Below are positions 22,564 through 34,752 of a DNA stretch of 64,000 nt, piece after piece. The translations under genes were made by a program, and so were the position numbers. The notes under the pieces are model-generated. The model worked only from the letters and a program-made list of their open reading frames with translations, was not told where the DNA came from and searched no databases. The DNA comes from Sweltsa coloradensis (lineage: Eukaryota; Arthropoda; Insecta; Plecoptera; Chloroperlidae), in contig JAMZAV010002018.1 in NCBI GenBank assembly GCA_024449915.1, forward strand, positions 1 to 64,000, in the 5' to 3' direction. The stretch's first letter is position 1. Each line of letters begins with the position of its first letter.

Positions 22564-22616
22564 CTGATATTATCGTGGATTACTGTGTGAATGTGTCTTG
22601 TTAAGCATACCGCCAT
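22564..22616 (-). other. Possible first exon with strong donor, minus strand
   Basis: Minus strand ATG (AAATGGCGGTATGC) followed by 17 open codons and a consensus donor (ATATCAG then GTAAGATT). It could be the start of the transcript containing the exons at 21055 and 19923. However, its end phase (2 nt) does not match the phase those exons need, so a further exon or a non-coding transcript would be required. Confidence 0.2.
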
Positions 22617-22619
22617 TTA

Positions 22620-25060
22620 TGGGGAATTGAATCAACATTAGTCATCAAAATTGCCCATACGAACACACTTTTATATCGGTCATTTTATAATCTGACCATT
22701 ACAAAACTTGTATCAAAACGATAGCAAAGTTTTATTACACATGTTAGTATGTAATTTAAGGCTGTAGCAGCGTCCAGTTCTGCGGATGCCTCTGATTAGC
22801 GAAGATAATTGTCGGCCAGATTGCTACCGTGAGAATGTTCGAGAAGAATAGAACCCTCGGGAAGGAAGACAATAATGAGGTTGCTTTTTTTACCGCTCGC
22901 GCGCTTTAGCCAATCGACACGCGAAATTGATGATTAAAAAATACAGTTTTATCATGGTTTTACATTTTAAACATTGTCAAAAAATCACTTATTTTATTTA
23001 ACACTGGTTTTGTCTCCTTGTTCTTTTACAGTCTCTTAAATTATTGTTTTTGTCTTCGTTGATATATCATAAATGGTGTAGAAAACAACACCACCTCACT
23101 AAAAAGTAAAAATACAGACGCAGTCACGAATTGTAACAATTGATACGGAAAATATACTTTATTGTTGAGTAGAACACACTTTCTGCAACGGCACTGTAGG
23201 GCCTATTGTAGGTGAAACTATGCTGTGTTCATGGTTGAACCATTTCGGCACGGTAAAAAATTCGATTTGTTTATTTTCATGGATAAAAAATTACAAAGTT
23301 GGCAACGAGAGACTCCATCTTGAAATCAAATGCCTCGGTGATAATACATCTAACTTCATGTTCTTAGATTTGTTTTTATTTCGTAAGAAGGTAACCTAAC
23401 CTATATGTCTCCCTAATTGGGAACCAACCTCGGTTGTGCCCACTGGTCCGAGACCAAGGGACCTTTAGTTCGAATCTAGTGCAGGTACAGGTAGGCTAAT
23501 TACACGGAACGGAAAGTGCATACGCTCTCAACCACTTGTAGTTCGATTGCAACCTGCAATTGCGACAGTTCGGCAAAATATGCACAGTGGGCCTACGACA
23601 AAATTTCTAATTGAATTCACAATAATCCGTTTTAAACATGTTTTATTTATCATAATGTTTCATAATAGCTAATTATGGGCCTAATTTTACGTCGGAAGAC
23701 TGCTTAGGCCCTAATCAAAACTCTAGCCGATTCCTGTTAGCTCGGCAGCTGTTGAAATGTTGCACTTCACACGGAGGCGGGAATAAAGGGTTCCACAGTC
23801 ACACTTTACATAAAACCAATTTTATAAAGATCTTTACGAGTTTGAAAAGTTCAAAATTGGCAATTTTCGTGAATTGTTTCTGGCTGATTAACAAAAAAAT
23901 ATTGATAATCTACTACCATAGGATGCTTTCTTTACAACTATGCATGATGGAATTGGAATAGCCTATAGGGTAGGGCCTACTGAAGTATCAAAAGAGAAAT
24001 ACAAAAATAAAATAGTTTCCGTGCGCTGATACTTTTGGTGGCAGCGCCGGGTTACCTTACCATTCCATAGTAGAACGATAGTAGGGCCTAGGCTTGTGGA
24101 AAATGCAAAAATTGCTGTCCTAGGTTTTTACTGCACTTTTGGTTAGGTTAAAAAAGGAAATTATTTCCAGAGTTAATGATTTTAGTCTGCAAAGTAGGCC
24201 TACAGTTTTCAATAAACACCAGTTTGCAAAACCGCCTTTTCTGCGTTGACGAGAAGTACCGGTACTGTACTACCCGTCCCAACGCTGAAAATATTTTGGA
24301 GTGAATATTTTATTACTAGACTCTAAATGTGAATTTATTTCTTTCTTTCGTGTTTTTTTAGATATCCGCCGACTTGCTCACATAGACAAGATAAGAAATG
24401 AAGACAATTACTCAAATGAATGTATTCAGAAAATTGTGTAGGCCTACTGCAAATTTGGTTCATTATTAAAAAGGACGGAAATATGCTAGCTAGCCCTATA
24501 TCGCCCTCACCCCTCGCCGACCCTCCACTAACGGCGTCACTGATGGATCTAGGATTTATATTAATTAATGTGACATAATTACATCTTCATAGTTATCAGT
24601 CATCTTCTCGATTAGCTTTTGGGCAAATGTAAGACCAAAAGCTCATATATCACAAGTTTAGTCATCTTTGAAAGATACTCGATAGATGCATCGTGCTAAC
24701 TGTAAAACTGTTTTCAAGGTCACAGAACCCAGCCAGTTGCTTAGTACAAATAGTCAAAGACGATCATTTTCATTTCATAACTGTCTACTGTCTAGGCTAC
24801 CATGTGTTGTGTCAAGTAAATGGACAAATTCAGGCGCGTAGAAAGGGGAGAAAGGGGGTATCCCCCCCCCTTCTCCTTCCCAGACCACCACGTCTTTTTT
24901 CCGGCTACAACTGAAAAACTAGTAGCAGCCAGTATACTTTGAGATTTGTGTCTCTAGCTAGCTAGCTAGCTAGGGTATGCTGACTTGTTTGTGGATAATT
25001 AGAAGGATGATGTAAAAAGCTCGTTTGCTCATCTATTCCCCCCCGCAACCTTCTTGTGGT
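22620..25060. other. No gene seen
   Basis: Largely unique. It contains a TAGC tandem (AGCTAGCTAGCTAGCTAG, about 24953-24972) and a GC-rich transposon-terminus-like patch at 24833-24890 (CAGGCGCGTAGAAAGGGGAG). Confidence 0.4.
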
Positions 25061-25340
25061 TTGGCCCGTGATTAGGGGAGTGTTACTCCCTGAAACTAAT
25101 GGCGAGCTCTGGGTCGTCGTCGGGGAACTTTCCCCTTCCCTTTGACTACCTCACCGACGGCGACGACAATGACACACGGACGGATGCAGAGGAGACGACC
25201 ACGACGTGGGGGAATGCCTGTCCTCCCATACGACTTGTGGCTGGTTCTAGACCAGCAACATGCCTGCCACCTCTTGTCCCCCCCGCGTCATCCCTTACGT
25301 ACCTCCGTTCGTCCGCGATTAGCCAAGTTTGCATAAATAT
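25060..25340 (+). repeat. Dispersed repeat family F, copy 2 (diverged)
   Basis: TTACTCCCTGAAACTAATGG, CGAGCTCTGGGTCGTCGTCG, GACAATGACACACGGACGGA and TGGCTGGTTCTAGACCAGCA follow the same order as at 57338-57664. The tail GAGACGTTAAGCAATATCCA at 25340-25360 is the 3' end of an (AATC)-type SINE (compare 34685-34720). Confidence 0.5.
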
Positions 25341-27474
25341 GAGACGTTAAGCAATATCCAATCAAAGCAAATCCCCCCCCCCCCCTCAATTCGAAAAATA
25401 GTCCTACGCGCGGGTAAAATTCATACCCAGCAGCGTCAGGTACCGGGTATCTTATGTCCGAAGGGCTAGACAACTCAATCTTGCATTCACATTTACGACT
25501 AAAGAAAACCTTCGACAAAACGTTCAGTCAGGATTGCCGGTGGCGGGGATTGAACGTGAACTTCCCGAATCATCAAAGTATCGCGCTTTACGCTTGAGCT
25601 ACGTCTGTCGGTTGGACCAAAATAGTAAAAGTGCAACTCTTTTGGAACTCGAAACACTAAAAGAACTGCATGTTTCTAGCGATCGGTACGGTTAGTTACT
25701 GGAAATAGTGGATGGTAACTGACTGCAGTGAGAATGATTAAAGTATAAAATGTCGAATTTATGTTGCAACGTGCAACCCCCCGGATTTTTATTTGATTCA
25801 GAATATTTTTTTGGAGCACCACTTCCCAACAATCTGAGGGTGCTCCAGCCCCTGAGCACCCACGGAGTCGGCGCCCCTGTGCAGGGTGGGTGACTTCTGA
25901 ACAGATAGTAGTGACTGAGTGACTGAATAGATTAAGTCGGGTGCTAGGCTAAGTACTACCGCTATGTCCTCTACTGTGGCCCAAGTTCGCTTTATTCCGC
26001 AGTAGAATACTTTCGTCACCACTCAGCCGAATCGCAATAGGCAAGGCAAGGTCACACCTTCCCTCCAGTAGCACTACAGCGAATGGAAACAGTAGCACTA
26101 CTGCGATTATTACAAGGATGTCTCATGGATCACGGGCTACTGCTTTCATACACCACGACACAGTATTATCCTTTGACCACGACCTATGATAACGAACACA
26201 CTTGCGAGCATTATTGGTTGACAACATGTGTCCATTGTTTTGTGGCTGGCTGGCGTCGTCGCGAGGAGAAACTCATCTGCCCGCGATAGACAAAACTTTA
26301 GATAAGACTACTGACATTTTAATTTAGCATTTAAATTTGGCAAGTCCAGGATATTTTTAGTTACAAAAAAAGTGTCAATGGTTGATCAATTCTCAAATCT
26401 GCTGGACCCAGCAACGCATTCCGGTAATTAATAATAAAAGTAAAATACTTTTGACAGTAAGAACTAAGAATTTTAATTTTCAACTAACCAACGCAATGAC
26501 TATATGGACCTGGACTTTGAAGTTGCAACAATTCACGTCCAATCACTCGGTCACTCCCCCCCGCCACCCTTGTGTCCGCCGGATACAATTTGTACTGATG
26601 TTTTTAGTTCAACCTTGAAAATAAACTTATAGCCTACGTTCTCCTTTTTTTAGATAATAGAATATCCTAATCCTCCAGTGGCGTATCCTGGAATTCAAAA
26701 TGTAAAATGTAATTGTATTTTAATTTTTTTTTCAAAAATCCAAAATTAATAATTTGTGGCCAAATAGGGTTTGATAAGGTATCACCATATCTCCAAACTC
26801 TTTTCCACTGTAAAAATTTGCCGGCAGATATGGACTACTGCTAGATTCCCGCATGGATGGCAGGTGCAGCTGCCTGGGAGGAAAGCAGAAACCATAGGCC
26901 TATAGCTGCAAGTAGGAAGGAAAGGAAGGGTTCACACCGAACTCCAATTGGGGACCGGAATGTTGCCTCCTTCAAGGTCATTTTGCTGAAAATCTGTGAG
27001 TTTTTAAAACATCACAATGACACTTTTTCTCTACTAAATTCCGTTTTTTATCAAAAGGTTTTTCTCTTTCAAGATCAGTTTGGTGAAAAAGCTGTGCATT
27101 TTTAAAGCAATCACAATAATTAACTTTTTATTAGTATTTACTAAAGTTCTCCTTTTTAGTCAGATGGTAAATAATTATGCTATCTCTCCATTGAACGTTA
27201 AAGGGCACTTTCACACTTTTTTGCAAAAGGGGGGTGTAGGTGTGTTTTAGGGGAGGAGGGGTTTTGTCCCCCTTCCCCCAACCCTTGATTTGTCGGGCCA
27301 TGTGAAAGAAAACAATGCCTCCCGACGATTACTACATTAACGTATTGTCTTGGCAACCAGCTTGGTCTTGAATAATCCTGTGATTGTGACCATCGACAGC
27401 ACCGTACGTTCGCTAGTCATATGCCTAAAGACTAACTCTGAAAGTTTAAAAAAAGTAGTTAAAAATATTGTGCC

Positions 27475-27654
27475 AAATTTGGTCTTGTGGTTAGCAGTAT
27501 CTGCTTCCAATGCAGAAGTTACCTGGTTCGGATTCCCGCTAAAGTTCAAAAGTTTTTAACTTCTGAATTAGTTTCCTTGTCTTAGGAGTTTTGTAAACGG
27601 TGACTTTGGAGCCGGAACCGCAACCGAGGCCGGCACGAAGCACATAATAAATTC
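27475..27654 (+). mobile_element. SINE S1 5' half (in duplication copy 1)
   Basis: GGTCTTGTGGTTAGCAGTAT, CTGCTTCCAATGCAG anticodon arm, GGATTCCCGCTAAAG, CTTTGGAGCCGGAACCGCAA. It is interrupted at ATAAATTC by the hAT-like element. Its 3' half is absent from this copy. Confidence 0.7.
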
Positions 27655-28203
27655 CAGGGCGTAGGAACGGGAGGAGGGGGGGAACTCCCCCCCCCCCCAC
27701 TTAGGGGTCCAAGCCTGGTTAGATGTCATTTTATAACAAAAACTTGTTTGGGTTTATTTTTACAGATTTTATTATAGTGGGCTTGCAAACAAAAAGGAAG
27801 GTTTTGTTAACATTTTTTAGAAAGATTCCGTAAGGACGTGATTTGCGAGACTAGACTAGCCATATGATTTTAGACTAATATTCAATACATTTTGTGTGTA
27901 ATGTTTCACTCCCAAGCAGACTGTCGACGATTTTGGTCAGGTATCAATCTTCATACAATATTAGATTCAAAATGTACCCCTTATTCATAATTAAAATTCG
28001 CCTGAAAACGTGTTTTAGCCACCTAATCAAGGGCACCTTTTGAAAAAATCTCGCCTATGGCGGAAAAGCCTCCGGCGGCTGGGGCTTCGCCCCAGACCCG
28101 GGTTTGCCCACCCAATTGATTGGATAATTTTAGTGCCCAGCCAACCTCTCCAGTCAACTTGAGTGTGACCCCCTCCACTACGAAAATAGTTCCTACGCCA
28201 CTG
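27655..28203. mobile_element. hAT-like non-autonomous element (duplication copy 1)
   Basis: Begins CAGGGCGTAGGAACGGG and ends GTTCCTACGCCACTG (imperfect inverted ends). Left flank ATAAATTC, right flank ATAAATTA. The second base of the repeat is cut by the duplication junction. See the intact version at 30287-30837. Contains GGCGGAAAAGCCTCCGGCGG and GGCTGGGGCTTCGCCCCAG hairpins near its right end. Confidence 0.7.
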
Positions 28204-30110
28204 ATAAATTATAGTTCGGGATTGAACGTGAACTTCCCGAATCATCAGAGTATAGCGCTTTACGCTTGAGCTACGTCTGTCGGTTGGACCAAATAGTAAA
28301 AGTGCAACTCTTTTGGAACTCGAAACACTAAAAGAACTGCATGTTTCTAGCTATCGGTACGGTTAGTTACTGAATAGTGGATGGTAACTGACTGCAGTGA
28401 GAATGATTAAAGTAATAAAATGTCGGAATTTATGTTGCAACGTGCAACGTGAATTTTTATTTAGATTCAGAATATTTGGAGCACCCTTCCAAACAATTTG
28501 AGGGGTGCTTCAGCCCCTGAGCACCCACGGAGTCGGCGCCCCTGTGCGTGGGTGGGTGACTTCTGAACAGATAGTAGTGACTGAGTGACTGAATAGATAA
28601 GTCGGGTGCTAGTGCTAAGTAGCTACCGCTATTCTCTACTGCCCACAGTTCGATTTATTCGCAGTAGAATACTTTCTCACGCACTCAGCCGAAGTCGAAT
28701 AGGCAAGGCAAGGTCACACACTTCCACTCCAGTAGCCCTACAGCGAATGGCAGTAGCAACTACTGCGATGTTATTACAAGGATGTCTCATTGGATCACGG
28801 GCTACTGCGATTCATTATACACCACGACACAGTATTATCTTTGACCACGACCCTAGATAACGAACACACTGCGAGCATTATTGGTTGACAACATGTTCCA
28901 TTGTTTGTGGCTGGCTGCGTCGTCGCGAGGAGAAACTCATCTGCACCGCTATAGACAAAACTTTAGATAAGACTAGCTGACATTTTATTTTAGCATTTAA
29001 ATTTGGCAAGTACAGGTATAGTTAGTTACAAAAAAAGTGTCAATGGTTGAATCAATTCGCAAATCTGATGGACCCAGCAACGCATTCCGTTAATTAATAA
29101 TAAAAGTAAAATACTTTTGACACGTAAGAACTAAGATTTTAATTTTCAACTAACCAAAGCATGACTATAGGGACCTGGACTTGAAGTTGCAACATTCACT
29201 CTCAAGTCACTCGGTCACTCCCCCCGCCACCCTTGTGTCGCCGGATACAATTTGTACTGATGTTTTAGTTCAACCTTGAAAATAAACTTATGCCTACCGT
29301 TCTCCTTTTTTAATGAATAATAGAATATCCTAATCCTCCAGTGGCGTATCCTGGAATTCAAAATGTAATGTAATTGTATTTTAATTTTTTTTTTTTAAAT
29401 CCAAAAATTAATAATTTGGTGGCCAAATAGGGTTGATAAGGTATCACCATATCTCAAAACTCTTTTCACTGTAAAATTTGCCGGCAGATATGGACTACTG
29501 CTAGATTCCCGACATGGATGTCAGAGTGCAGCTGCTGGGAGGAAAGCAGAAACCATAGGCCTATAGCTGCAAGATAGGAAAGGAAAGGAAGGGGTTCACA
29601 CCGAACTCCAATTGGGGACCGGAATGTTGCTCTTCAAGGTCATTTTGCTGAAAATCTGTGAGTTTTAAAACATCACAATGACCAACTTTTTCTCTACTAA
29701 AATCCTGTTTTTAATCCAAAAGTTTTCTCTTTCAAGATCATTTTGGTGAAAAAGCTGTGCATTTTAAAGCATCACAATAATTAACTTTTTATTAAGTATT
29801 TACTAAAATCCTTTTTAGTCAGATGGTAATAATTATTCTATATTCTCCATTGAAACGTTAAAGTGCACTTTCACACTTTTTTGCAAAAGGGGGGTTGTCC
29901 CCCTCTCCCCCACCCTTGGATTTGTCGGGCCAGGTGAAAGAAAACAATGCATCCACGACGATTACTACATTAACGTATTGTTCTTGGCAACCAGCTTGGT
30001 CTTGAATAATCTTGTGAGTTGTGACCATCGACAGCACCGTACGTTCGCTAGTCATATGCCTACAAGACTAACTATGAAAGTTTAAAAAAAGTAGTTAAAA
30101 ATATTGTGCC

Positions 30111-30286
30111 ACAATGTTGGTCTTGTGGTTAGCGTATCTGCTTCCAATGCAGAAGTTCCTGGGTTCGATTCCCGCTAAAGTCAAAAGTTTTTAACTTCTG
30201 AATTAGTTCTTGTCTTAGGAGTTTGTAAACGGTGACTTTGGAGCCGGAACCGCAACCGAGGCCGCAACGAAGCACATAATAAATTC
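30111..30286 (+). mobile_element. SINE S1 5' half (interrupted copy)
   Basis: Head TTGGTCTTGTGGTTAGCGTA, anticodon arm CTGCTTCCAATGCAG, perfect B box GGTTCGATTCC. The left half ends at the 8-bp duplication ATAAATTC and the SINE resumes at 30838. Confidence 0.75.
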
Positions 30287-30837
30287 CAGGGGCGTAGGAA
30301 CGGGAGGATGGGGGGGAACTCCCCCCCCCCCCACTTAGGGGTCAAGCCTGGTATAGATGTCATTTTATAACAAAAACTTGTTGGGTTATTTTTAAGATTT
30401 TTATTATAGTCGGGCTTGCAAACAAAAAGGAAGGTTTTTGTTAACATTTTTTAGAAAGATTCAGTAAGAGACGTGATTTGCGAGACTAGACTAGCCATAT
30501 GATTTTAGACTAATATTCAATATATTTTGTGTGTAATGTTTTCACTCCCAAGCAGACTGTCGACCGATTTTAGTCAGGTAATCAATCTTCAATACAATAT
30601 TAGCTTCAAAATGTAACCCTTATTCATAATTAAAATTCGCCTGAAAACGTGTTTTAGGCCACCTATCAAGGGCACCTTTTGAAAAAAATCTCGCCTACGG
30701 CGGAAAAGCCTCCGGCGGCTGGGGCTTCGCCCCAGACCCGGTTTGCCCACCCAATTGATTGGATATTTATGCCCAGCCAACCTCGCAGTCAACTTGAGTG
30801 TGACCCCTCCACTAAGAAAATAGTTCCTACGCCACTG
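30287..30837. mobile_element. hAT-like non-autonomous element with 8-bp target duplication
   Basis: 551 bp, ends CAGGGGCGTAGGAACGGG and TTCCTACGCCACTG, exactly flanked by ATAAATTC on both sides (30279-30286 and 30838-30845). An 8-bp target duplication and CAGNGGCG ends are hallmarks of the hAT superfamily. It has no transposase ORF. Removing it restores a continuous SINE, which proves the insertion boundaries. Confidence 0.85.
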
Positions 30838-31095
30838 ATAAATTCAGAGTTGTTCTAAATCGGCCTTGTCGATTCTGGCGTTGATCCGCGGGTGTTCGCA
30901 CTGTCCATACCACTGATTGCTATATTTCCTATTAAAAATATCGATCTTTGGTTGGTTATCGCTCACTCGTCGATTGCGTCGGCCGTCGGGGTCTACAGGG
31001 TTGGCTTGGTCGCTTTGATTTAAAGTCCCCCACTGAAAATCAGTTATATAACTGAGTGGGTAGACTCTGAATATAATTTATTTATTTATTTAAAA
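30838..31095 (+). mobile_element. SINE S1 3' half (interrupted copy)
   Basis: ATAAATTCAGAGTTGTTCTA, GGCCTTGTCGATTCTGGCGT, GATCTTTGGTTGGTTATCGC, CCCCCACTGAAAATCAGTTA, GGGTAGACTCTGAA and a (TTTA)n tail continue the copy begun at 30111. Confidence 0.75.
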
Positions 31096-33560
31096 TATTT
31101 TGCACTTGTAACAAAACGTCTCACAGTAACGAAAAAACTCAAAACATATACCCTAGGTAGATTATTTCTCTTTGCAGTTTGGAGTTCTGTGATAGCATCA
31201 TAGTGGTATCATTTTCTTCTAATAGCGTTAAAAAACAAAGGTAATAGTTTGGGTCCGGAACAAAGGGACCGAATTGGGATGCTCTTGATACCTAATTTTT
31301 TCTGGTGAATGCATGACTAAAAATTGGTTTAAAGTAAATGAATGTGTCAAGTGATATACCGTACTGATGAAATATTATGGTAAAAAGGACGCAGAACCAA
31401 AGCTTTGGCAGAACCCTCGAGTCACAAGACTGTGTAACGCATTCGTCGACCTGGGTAGACTGTAGGCCTACTACATGGGGGGGGAAATGCTATTTTTATT
31501 AAAACTTTTCTTTTTTAGGCCAGTACAGACTGCAGATCTTCAAAAACAACTCCAAGCTTTTGTATACGTTTTATTTTATGGCGTTAGATTTATTGACTGA
31601 TAGAATGCTAACCCCCCCCCTCCCCCTCCCCCTCCCTACAAGAGGAAAGAAAAGACAAAGATAAAAACTATCTTCACTTCAGCTGATAGGACCCAACGCT
31701 CTGCAAACAAAGAACAACAGCTGTTGCAAGTTGCAATCGGCTGGTCAGCCGCACTTGCCTAGCAATATAACCCCACTTTCTTTCCTGCACTTATTGAAAG
31801 AGTATTTTATTTTCACACATTACTACACACAGAATTGACTACCTATACTCTATACTCACCAACGTTATGTTATATCCAAAGTATGCCCAATGTGCACCAA
31901 TAAGCTCACCAAGTGTTATTATGACTTACGGTCACCGACATTCCCTCCGTACCGAGAACACAGAGAAAGCAAACTGAGAAAAATCTGCTCGCGACTCCCG
32001 AAGATCACGTGTTCCTGGAATCGCAGGGGCAGGCACCAAGGTTGTCGACATCAGCCAATCCCGACGCAGGGGTGTCGGGTTTGAGAATTGAGAGGCGCGC
32101 TAACTCAAGTGGTTCACCATGCATCGTTCATCAACACTTGGGAATGACAAACCTGAACCACTTGGTCTTGCACATGGTATACTTACACCAAGGGGTCTTG
32201 TAGTGCTATCTATACTATACCTATAGCCCTTGATTTACTTCTGATCGAGGGTGTACAAGGATATTCTTTGGGGGGAATAATATCCTTCGGCCATGGGACT
32301 CTTGACTCTTACACTAGTCTGTGGACAGAGGCGTCGGCACGGGGGACCCTTGCCCCCCCCCCCCCCCTCCCACAGGATTTTCAATATGGTCTGTGTTCGA
32401 ATTGTTTTGGTGGTTTTCAAATTCCTACTGTACAAAAGCTACATTATTTAGGCATTGCATTCAGCCCACTACTTTTTTAAACGCACCAAACGCAATCTAG
32501 AAAAATGATTTTCTATCCCCCATGCTTAGTTCCTTTTACCGAAAGTAGCCTACTTCGCTCCTACTCCCATCACGCCACCGCTGCTGGGGACTGACTACTG
32601 AGAGAAGAAAAATCGTCGTGCCCCCTGGGAAAATCCTGTCCATGCCGCGTGTGGAAGTTCCTTTTCTCAAATAACATTTTAATACATATCCATGCCAATT
32701 ATTAGCATTATCTATAAAAGAAGTATAAAATACATGAAATATAATATCGAATCATGTTCATCTACAGTATACTATCAATTAACAAAGAAAATCCCGCAAT
32801 GGAAAACCAATACCAAATATGTCAGGAATGTTATACAAAACATAGTCAGGGGTCTATCCGCAAAGTTGAGGCTGAACCTAGGACAAATTGCAACAGAAGC
32901 GAATTTGGTATCATTGGATTTGAAAAAAAACACTAAATAACCAATAAAGAATCTCATAAAATCCCTATAGGGTGGGTGGGTCTAATCATCCCCTAAATAA
33001 AAATGTAATAAAATTGAATTTAAAAAAAATGTATTTTTGAAACCTAGTAACCATGGTATGTAATCAAAGGTATAATTTAATATTCATTCGAATAAAAAAA
33101 TATTTCAATTGATTAAAACTAATTTTGTGGCCAGTAGAGGTTAACAAAGGTCAAATTTTGTATTTTTTCAATATAATTTGGTAAATAATTAGTATATGCC
33201 ACACTTGATAAAGTATAAGTCAATCATGGCAGAAAAAGGTTATTACAAACTGTATGACAATGAACCTACGAGTATGTAGTCAAAAATCTGTTTACTTACG
33301 TTTAGGCGCACTCAAATCTTGTTACGTAATAATATAATTCACCGATAGAGATTTCTCACGTACTACGCATCGAGACTATAATTTGGGACGTACTTGGATC
33401 TAAACCCACACTTTAAAATCCTCACTGAAGGTTTTTCTCGTCGATTTTTTCTCGATCGATTTCTCATCGATTTTTTTTAGATAAAGCCCATAATATAGCC
33501 CTTGGAATTGTTATTTCAACCAAATTCACACCCTAGAACCGGGAGGCATTAAATTGTCTA
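31096..33560. other. No gene seen
   Basis: Intergenic. C-rich runs at 31610-31636 and 32352-32367 are parts of CAGAGGCGTCGGCACGGGGG-type transposon ends. ORFs below 90 residues show no domain. Confidence 0.4.
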
Positions 33561-33564
33561 CGGG

Positions 33565-33955
33565 AAGATTTTATTTCACAAAACCTCTTACCCAGGTGCC
33601 CGCTATATAGGGCGCTTTACACTCAGGAACCTCGTAAAAAAGGACCATTTTTGCGTTTTTATAGGGTGTTTCCCAGCCGCCATGAAACGTGAAATGAGCT
33701 TTAAATACGTCATAATCATAGCTATTTAGGTACCTAACAACCCATGTCAATTTTGGTTGGGGTGCAATCATTCCTTCAGAGTTAGAAATGGAATGAAAAA
33801 TTATCAAAATCGCTGATAAAACTAACTAATTAGGCACCTGGCAGAGGAGTTAAAAAGCGATTTTGATAATGTTTCATCATATTTTCAACTCAGAAGGAAT
33901 GATCGCACCCCGACCAAAATTGGCATGGGTTGTCAGGTACCAGGTACCAGGTATC
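33565..33955. repeat. Dispersed repeat H with internal inverted repeat
   Basis: A left arm (about 33716-33815) and right arm (about 33848-33955) are inverted around GGCACCTGGCAGAGG. Shared words include GAAGGAATGATCGCACCCC and TTGGCATGGGTTGTCAGGTA. A related plus-strand copy lies at 59875-60120. The minus-strand frame of 33571-33807 (EGMIAPQPKLTWVVRYLN) is partly kept in the other copies, so it may derive from a coding segment. The family is unknown. Confidence 0.5.
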
Positions 33956-34377
33956 TTAGAAAAGAAAGAAGCCACGTAGCCTTTGATAGAAGTTAGCCTC
34001 TACATTTTATGTTTTATGTACGTTGATATGTGTTTTTTGAATTTAAATTAAATGTTGCCTAGTACAGTGGCGTAGGAACCGGGGGTGAAGGTGGGGGGGG
34101 GGGGGGGCAGGAGGGAGCAAAACTAAAGTTAGTTTAAATATTAATCCCAGAATTTCCGTAGTAAATATGCACATACACTTATACAATTCGACAGTCACCT
34201 TGGTAAAACGAATATGTTTGTCTATATGCTTCGTCATTACATAAAACATTAGTCTGAAATTTATAAAAAATGGTCCACTTCACGTTCATTTTTCTTGTTT
34301 TAGGTCGCAGATAGTTGCTGTAAAACATCGTTTACTGAGTCCGTGTGCAGTTAAAACATTACGAAATTAATCATTGA

Positions 34378-34718
34378 CCGTGGGGTAGAGTGGGTTACCG
34401 CTCTGCTCTGAGACTCAAGTATGCCGCTGGTTAGAGCAGATGGAGGGTTCGAAAGCTGGTGTAACGGCATCGTTCTCCTCGACGTCTGCTCGGCATTCCG
34501 GGTTAGTGGAGGAATCTATATGACTGTCAAGGTTACACCGTCCTTTCGGATGGGACGTAAAACCGTTGGTCCCCTTGGTACTTTTTGAAAGGAGTAGGCT
34601 ACGTGCCGGTACCGGGTTTCCCCTCCTCTCTTCTGTTCATACTTCATCATCATCTATCACCACTCATTGTCTCGAATAGCCAAAGTGCATTAATATGAGA
34701 CGTTAAGCAATATCCAAT

Positions 34719-34748
<30 letters not shown>
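34378..34748 (+). mobile_element. tRNA-derived SINE with (AATC)n tail
   Basis: The head has a B-box-like GGAGGGTTCGAAAGC. The body contains CCTTTCGGATGGGACGTAAA, ACCGTTGGTCCC and ATTAATATGAGACGTTAAGC. It ends AATATCCAAT followed by (AATC)n. This layout is the GACGTTAA-(AATC)n SINE class widespread in invertebrate deuterostomes. 3' fragments recur at 25316-25365 (plus) and 61490-61570 (minus). Confidence 0.65.

Positions 34749-34749
<1 letters not shown>

Positions 34750-34752
<3 letters not shown>

Larger units (their letters stand above)
25546..28210. repeat. Tandem duplication, copy 1 (2.67 kb)
   Basis: Begins GGGATTGAACGTGAACTTCC and matches 28218-30844 along its entire length, offset about 2672 bp. 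The match includes a SINE S1 5' half and a hAT-like insertion. The copies differ by scattered substitutions and many single-base indels, chiefly in homopolymers. The left edge (25540-25615, minus) looks like a degenerate tRNA-derived head (TAGCTCAAGCG, GTTCAATCC). The unit also holds a CAGGGGCGCCGACTCCGTGG-type transposon end (minus, near 25880). Confidence 0.8.
28218..30844. repeat. Tandem duplication, copy 2 (2.63 kb)
   Basis: Second copy of the unit at 25546-28210, starting at the same GGGATTGAACGTGAA. Unlike copy 1 it runs on into the 3' half of the SINE (30838-31095), so this side preserves the ancestral right flank. No gene is contained. Confidence 0.8.

Noticed and set aside
23425..23495. 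Possible tRNA-like stretch (CGGTTGTGCCCACTGGTCCG ... TAGTTCGAATCTAGTGC)
   Set aside because: Only the TTCGAATC word fits, and stems do not pair.
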